DNA of 28,234 bases, taken from the NCBI GenBank assembly GCA_910588535.1, contig CAJUOO010000044.1, positions 1-28,234 on the forward strand, given 5' to 3'. Under the pieces are notes generated by a model. It ran no database searches, was not told where the DNA came from, and worked only from the letters and a program-made list of their open reading frames with translations. The translations under genes were made by a program, and so were the position numbers. This DNA is from an uncultured Lachnospiraceae bacterium (GTDB lineage: Bacteria > Bacillota > Clostridia > Lachnospirales > Lachnospiraceae). Below, one piece after another: positions 25,201 through 28,234 of the stretch (the first letter of the stretch is position 1; each line of letters begins with the position of its first letter).

Positions 25201-25254
25201 ATTGACAATCTTTTAACAATGTATTATAATCAGCATTGTTTCAGGATTGTCAAT
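25201..25254 (+). promoter_or_regulatory. adhE promoter inside a nested palindrome with Rex-like operator; also possible MFS terminator
   Basis: TTGACA (25202-25207), a 17-nt spacer and TATAAT (25225-25230) form a perfect consensus promoter. It is embedded in a symmetric palindrome: ATTGACAATC (25201-25210) with GATTGTCAAT (25245-25254), and AACAATG (25215-25221) with CATTGTT (25234-25240). TTGACAATCTTTTAACAA (25202-25219) matches the clostridial Rex consensus TTGTTAA-N4-TTAACAA at 12 of 14 defined positions; a weaker copy is at 25236-25253. The palindrome begins 14 nt after the MFS stop and is followed by TTTATTTT, so it may also terminate MFS transcripts. Confidence 0.7.
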
Positions 25255-25312
25255 TTTATTTTGTAATAACTATAGTTAATCATAAACAAGAACAAAATTA
25301 AGGAGGAGAACT

Positions 25313-27922
25313 ATGGAGAACAGGAAAGCAGCAGTACCAGAAATTATTGATAATGTGGAAGCTCTCTACGCAAGAATGGACGCTATGAAGCAAGCGCAGA
25401 GAGAATTTGCCACCTTTTCACAAGAACAGGTCGATAAGATCTTCTTTGCAGCAGCAGTCGCAGCAAACAAGCAGAGAATCCCTCTCGCAAAGATGGCTGT
25501 AAAAGAAACTGGCATGGGCGTTGTGGAAGATAAAGTTATCAAAAATCATTACGCTGCAGAATATATCTACAATGCTTATAAGGAAACAAAAACCTGTGGT
25601 GTAATTGAAGAGGACAGTGCCTTTGGAATTAAGAAGGTTGCGGAGCCTATCGGTCTGATTGCGGCTGTTATTCCGACTACCAATCCAACCTCCACCGCTA
25701 TCTTTAAAACACTGTTGGCATTGAAGACAAGAAATGCTATTATTATATCCCCTCATCCAAGAGCAAAAGGCTGTACCATCGCAGCTGCAAAAACTGTTCT
25801 TGAAGCGGCAGTGGCAGCAGGTGCACCAGAGGGAATTATTAGCTGGATTGATGTTCCTTCTCTTGAGCTGACAAATGAGGTTATGAAAAATGCTGATATT
25901 ATCCTTGCCACCGGAGGCCCCGGCATGGTAAAGGCTGCATATTCCTCAGGAAAGCCAGCGCTCGGCGTAGGTGCAGGCAACACACCTGTAATTATTGATG
26001 ATACTGCTGATGTCAAGATGGCTGTCAGCTCCATTATACATTCAAAAACTTTTGACAATGGTATGATCTGTGCTTCCGAACAGTCTGTGACTGTACTGGA
26101 AAAGGTTTATGATGAAGTGAGAAAGGAATTTGAACTTCGCGGTTGCTATTTCCTAAAGCCTGCTGAAATTGAGAAGGTTCGCAAAACCATTATTATCAAC
26201 GGCGCACTCAATGCTAAGATTGTCGGACAGAGCGCTTATACCATCGCTAAGCTGGCAGGTGTCGAAGTTCCTGAAACCACAAAGATTATTATCGGTGAGG
26301 TAGAATCTGTTGATATTTCTGAGGAATTTGCACATGAGAAGCTTTCTCCTGTACTTGCGATGTACAAGGCAAAAACTTTTGACGAGGCCATCAAGAAGGC
26401 AGAACAACTTGTCGCTGACGGTGGATATGGGCACACAGCTTCTCTTTATATTAATGTAAATGAAAAGGAAAAGATGGCACTTCACGCAGCAGCTATGAAG
26501 ACCTGCCGTATTCTTGTCAACACACCTTCCTCACACGGTGGTATCGGAGATCTGTATAACTTTAAACTGGCTCCATCTCTCACTCTAGGATGTGGCTCAT
26601 GGGGCGGCAACTCCGTATCTGAAAATGTAGGTGTAAAGCATCTGCTCAATATTAAGACTGTAGCCGAAAGGAGAGAGAATATGCTTTGGTTCCGCGCACC
26701 TGAGAAGGTTTACTTTAAGAAGGGCTGCATGCCTGTTGCCCTAAACGAATTAAGAGATGTTTTAGGAAAGAAGAGAGCTTTCCTTGTTACAGACTCCTTC
26801 TTATATATGAATGGATATACCAAACCCATCACTGATAAATTAGATGAGCTTGGCATTGTATATACTGTATTTTCCAATGTTCAGCCTGATCCGACACTCG
26901 CTAATGCCACAGAGGGCGCAAAGGCTATGACTGCTTTCCAGCCAGACTGCATTATCGCGCTGGGAGGTGGTTCTGCTATGGATGCCGGAAAGATTATGTG
27001 GGTTATGTATGAGCACCCTGAAGTGGATTTTCAAGATATGGCAATGCGCTTCGTAGATATCCGCAAGAGAGTGTACACCTTCCCTAAGATGGGAGAGAAA
27101 GCATATTTTGTTGCAATTCCAACCTCCTCCGGTACCGGTTCCGAGGTGACACCGTTCGCCGTTATCACCGATCAGGAGACAGGTGTAAAGTATCCTCTTG
27201 CCGATTATCAGTTAATGCCGAATATGGCTATTATTGATACCGACAACATGATGAGTCAGCCAAAGGGTCTTACCAGTGCTTCTGGTGTTGACGTGCTCAC
27301 ACATGCTTTGGAGGCATATGCTTCCGTTATGGCTACCGATTACACCGACGGTCTTGCATTAAAGGCAATGAAGAATGTATTTGACTATCTTCCTGTTGCA
27401 TACGAGGACGGAACAAATGTGGAAGCTAGAAATAAGATGGCTGATGCTTCTTGCATGGCAGGTATGGCTTTCGCCAATGCATTTTTGGGCGTATGCCACT
27501 CCATGGCTCACAAGCTCGGCGCATTCCATCATCTTCCTCATGGTGTTGCTAATGCACTGTTAATCAGTCTTGTGATTGACTTTAACTCCAGTGAGTGCCC
27601 GCCAAAGATGGGAACTTTCTCTCAGTACCAGTATCCTCATACTCTGGCACGCTATGCAGAATGTGCTCGTTTCTGCGGCATACAGGCAAAGGATAACAAG
27701 GAAGCTGTAGCAAAATTAATAGAGAAGATCGAGGATCTGAAACAGCGCGTTGGCATCAAGAAATGCATTAAGGACTACGGCATTGATGAGAAGTATTTCC
27801 TCGACAATCTTGATGCGATGGTAGAGCAGGCATTTGATGACCAGTGTACTGGAGCAAATCCAAGATACCCGCTTATGAGTGAGATCAAAGATATGTATTT
27901 GAAAGCATACTATGGAAAATAA
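25313..27922 (+). CDS. adhE: Bifunctional acetaldehyde/alcohol dehydrogenase AdhE
   Basis: 869 residues, full length for the fused enzyme that converts acetyl-CoA to acetaldehyde and then ethanol with NADH. The N-terminal aldehyde dehydrogenase (about 1-440) has PTTNPTSTAIFK (121-132), the catalytic C253 in FDNGMICASEQS, and GVGAGNTP. The C-terminal iron alcohol dehydrogenase (about 460-869) has GGGSAMDAGK, PTSSGTGSEVTPF, SGVDVLTHALEAY (expected metal ligands D and H) and CHSMAHKLGAFHHLPHG (further His ligands). AAGGAGG precedes ATG. It is a single-gene unit with a strong promoter and a Rex-like operator, which would couple expression to the NADH/NAD+ ratio. Such enzymes usually form spirosome filaments; that is family knowledge. 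Confidence 0.97.
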   Translation: MENRKAAVPEIIDNVEALYARMDAMKQAQREFATFSQEQVDKIFFAAAVAANKQRIPLAKMAVKETGMGVVEDKVIKNHYAAEYIYNAYKETKTCGVIEEDSAFGIKKVAEPIGLIAAVIPTTNPTSTAIFKTLLALKTRNAIIISPHPRAKGCTIAAAKTVLEAAVAAGAPEGIISWIDVPSLELTNEVMKNADIILATGGPGMVKAAYSSGKPALGVGAGNTPVIIDDTADVKMAVSSIIHSKTFDNGMICASEQSVTVLEKVYDEVRKEFELRGCYFLKPAEIEKVRKTIIINGALNAKIVGQSAYTIAKLAGVEVPETTKIIIGEVESVDISEEFAHEKLSPVLAMYKAKTFDEAIKKAEQLVADGGYGHTASLYINVNEKEKMALHAAAMKTCRILVNTPSSHGGIGDLYNFKLAPSLTLGCGSWGGNSVSENVGVKHLLNIKTVAERRENMLWFRAPEKVYFKKGCMPVALNELRDVLGKKRAFLVTDSFLYMNGYTKPITDKLDELGIVYTVFSNVQPDPTLANATEGAKAMTAFQPDCIIALGGGSAMDAGKIMWVMYEHPEVDFQDMAMRFVDIRKRVYTFPKMGEKAYFVAIPTSSGTGSEVTPFAVITDQETGVKYPLADYQLMPNMAIIDTDNMMSQPKGLTSASGVDVLTHALEAYASVMATDYTDGLALKAMKNVFDYLPVAYEDGTNVEARNKMADASCMAGMAFANAFLGVCHSMAHKLGAFHHLPHGVANALLISLVIDFNSSECPPKMGTFSQYQYPHTLARYAECARFCGIQAKDNKEAVAKLIEKIEDLKQRVGIKKCIKDYGIDEKYFLDNLDAMVEQAFDDQCTGANPRYPLMSEIKDMYLKAYYGK

Positions 27923-27935
27923 AGCATATGGAATT

Positions 27936-27964
27936 GAGTAGGGGGAACATTCTTTTCCCTACTC
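27936..27964 (+). terminator. Hairpin after adhE, possible terminator
   Basis: GAGTAGGG (27936-27943) pairs with CCCTACTC (27957-27964) 14 nt past the adhE stop. No T-run follows, so it may be a 3'-end-protecting or Rho-assisted hairpin rather than a classical terminator. Confidence 0.5.
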
Positions 27965-28018
27965 GTGCACGGGGTGTATATAGCTTTTGTTATTAATTGC
28001 CTTACACGTTCCATGCAT

Positions 28019-28073
28019 AAAAAAGAATTCGCACTGAGAATCAATAAAAAGATTTTCTTGCGAATTCTTTTTT
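28019..28073. terminator. Bidirectional intrinsic terminator
   Basis: AAAAAAGAATTCGCA (28019-28033) and its exact complement (28059-28073), 15 bp, with A- and T-tracts at the two ends. It could end adhE transcripts and those of a convergent gene beyond the window. Confidence 0.85.
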
Positions 28074-28234
28074 ATATATCACATTTTTATCAATCATATC
28101 TATTTATTATTAACTAATGAAATAATGTCTTCACAGGAGATGATAAGAAGATATTCTTGCCACACAGCCATTGTTTTTCTATAGCTTGTTGTAAATATTA
28201 TGTTTTATCTGCTGTTAAAAATTTGCCGTATCAT
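28074..28234. other. A/T-rich end of window, nothing recognised
   Basis: No open frame, structured element or promoter that I can support is visible in these last 161 bases. Confidence 0.5.

Overview
The window reads as a chromosomal segment of a low-to-moderate G+C anaerobic Firmicute, most likely a gut Lachnospiraceae (Roseburia/Agathobacter/Butyrivibrio-like). This rests on the gene types: a fused aldehyde-alcohol dehydrogenase, glycogen phosphorylase, an intracellular GH43 enzyme, a DUF3881-like protein, PepSY-type envelope proteins, BspA-like leucine-rich repeats and strong AGGAGG ribosome binding sites. Genus assignment is inference. No tRNA, rRNA, CRISPR array, prophage or intact transposase is visible.

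Layout. 1-178: one copy of a structured repeat. 256-4593 (-): a giant secreted surface protein (beta-helix, Ig/MBG-like modules, Cys-pair repeats, cell-wall-binding repeats). 4594-5619: about 1 kb without a convincing gene, holding two more repeat copies and a small MITE-like palindrome. 5620-8141: a divergent pair, a GH43 glycosidase (-) and an AraC regulator (+), probably a hemicellulose-oligosaccharide module. 8143-12222: an envelope-sensing module, in which a triple-PepSY exported protein (-) diverges from an OmpR-type response regulator, a histidine kinase and a PepSY lipoprotein (+). 12424-14691 (-): glycogen phosphorylase. 14692-15363: two further repeat copies. 15364-16245 (-): DUF3881-like protein. 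16492-22536 (+): an overlapping three-gene operon of tRNA-dihydrouridine synthase, a 1332-residue leucine-rich-repeat protein without a signal peptide, and an aldo/keto reductase with eight C-terminal cysteines. 22528-23118 (-): a CmpB-type membrane protein. 23332-25187 (+): TetR regulator and MFS transporter. 25313-27922 (+): adhE, behind a near-consensus promoter embedded in a palindrome that contains a Rex-like operator. 27923-28234: terminators and otherwise nothing recognised.

The most unusual content is a dispersed structured repeat present in six copies in the first 15.3 kb and absent from the rest. Each full copy has a perfect 16-25 bp closing stem, an inner 9 bp stem, a further inner stem and a small GC-closed hairpin whose loop differs between copies (GAGA, GCAA, GGGA) but is always GNRA. 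The closing stem has entirely different sequence in two subtypes, and two same-subtype copies differ by one compensatory base-pair change. Two copies form a divergent pair, and that pair occurs twice (about 4.9-5.4 kb and 14.75-15.28 kb). The flanks read as coding-like fragments, so the element may sit inside, or carry pieces of, small decayed genes. I cannot match it to a named family. It may be a MITE-like mobile element encoding a structured RNA, comparable in style to bcr1 of Bacillus cereus.
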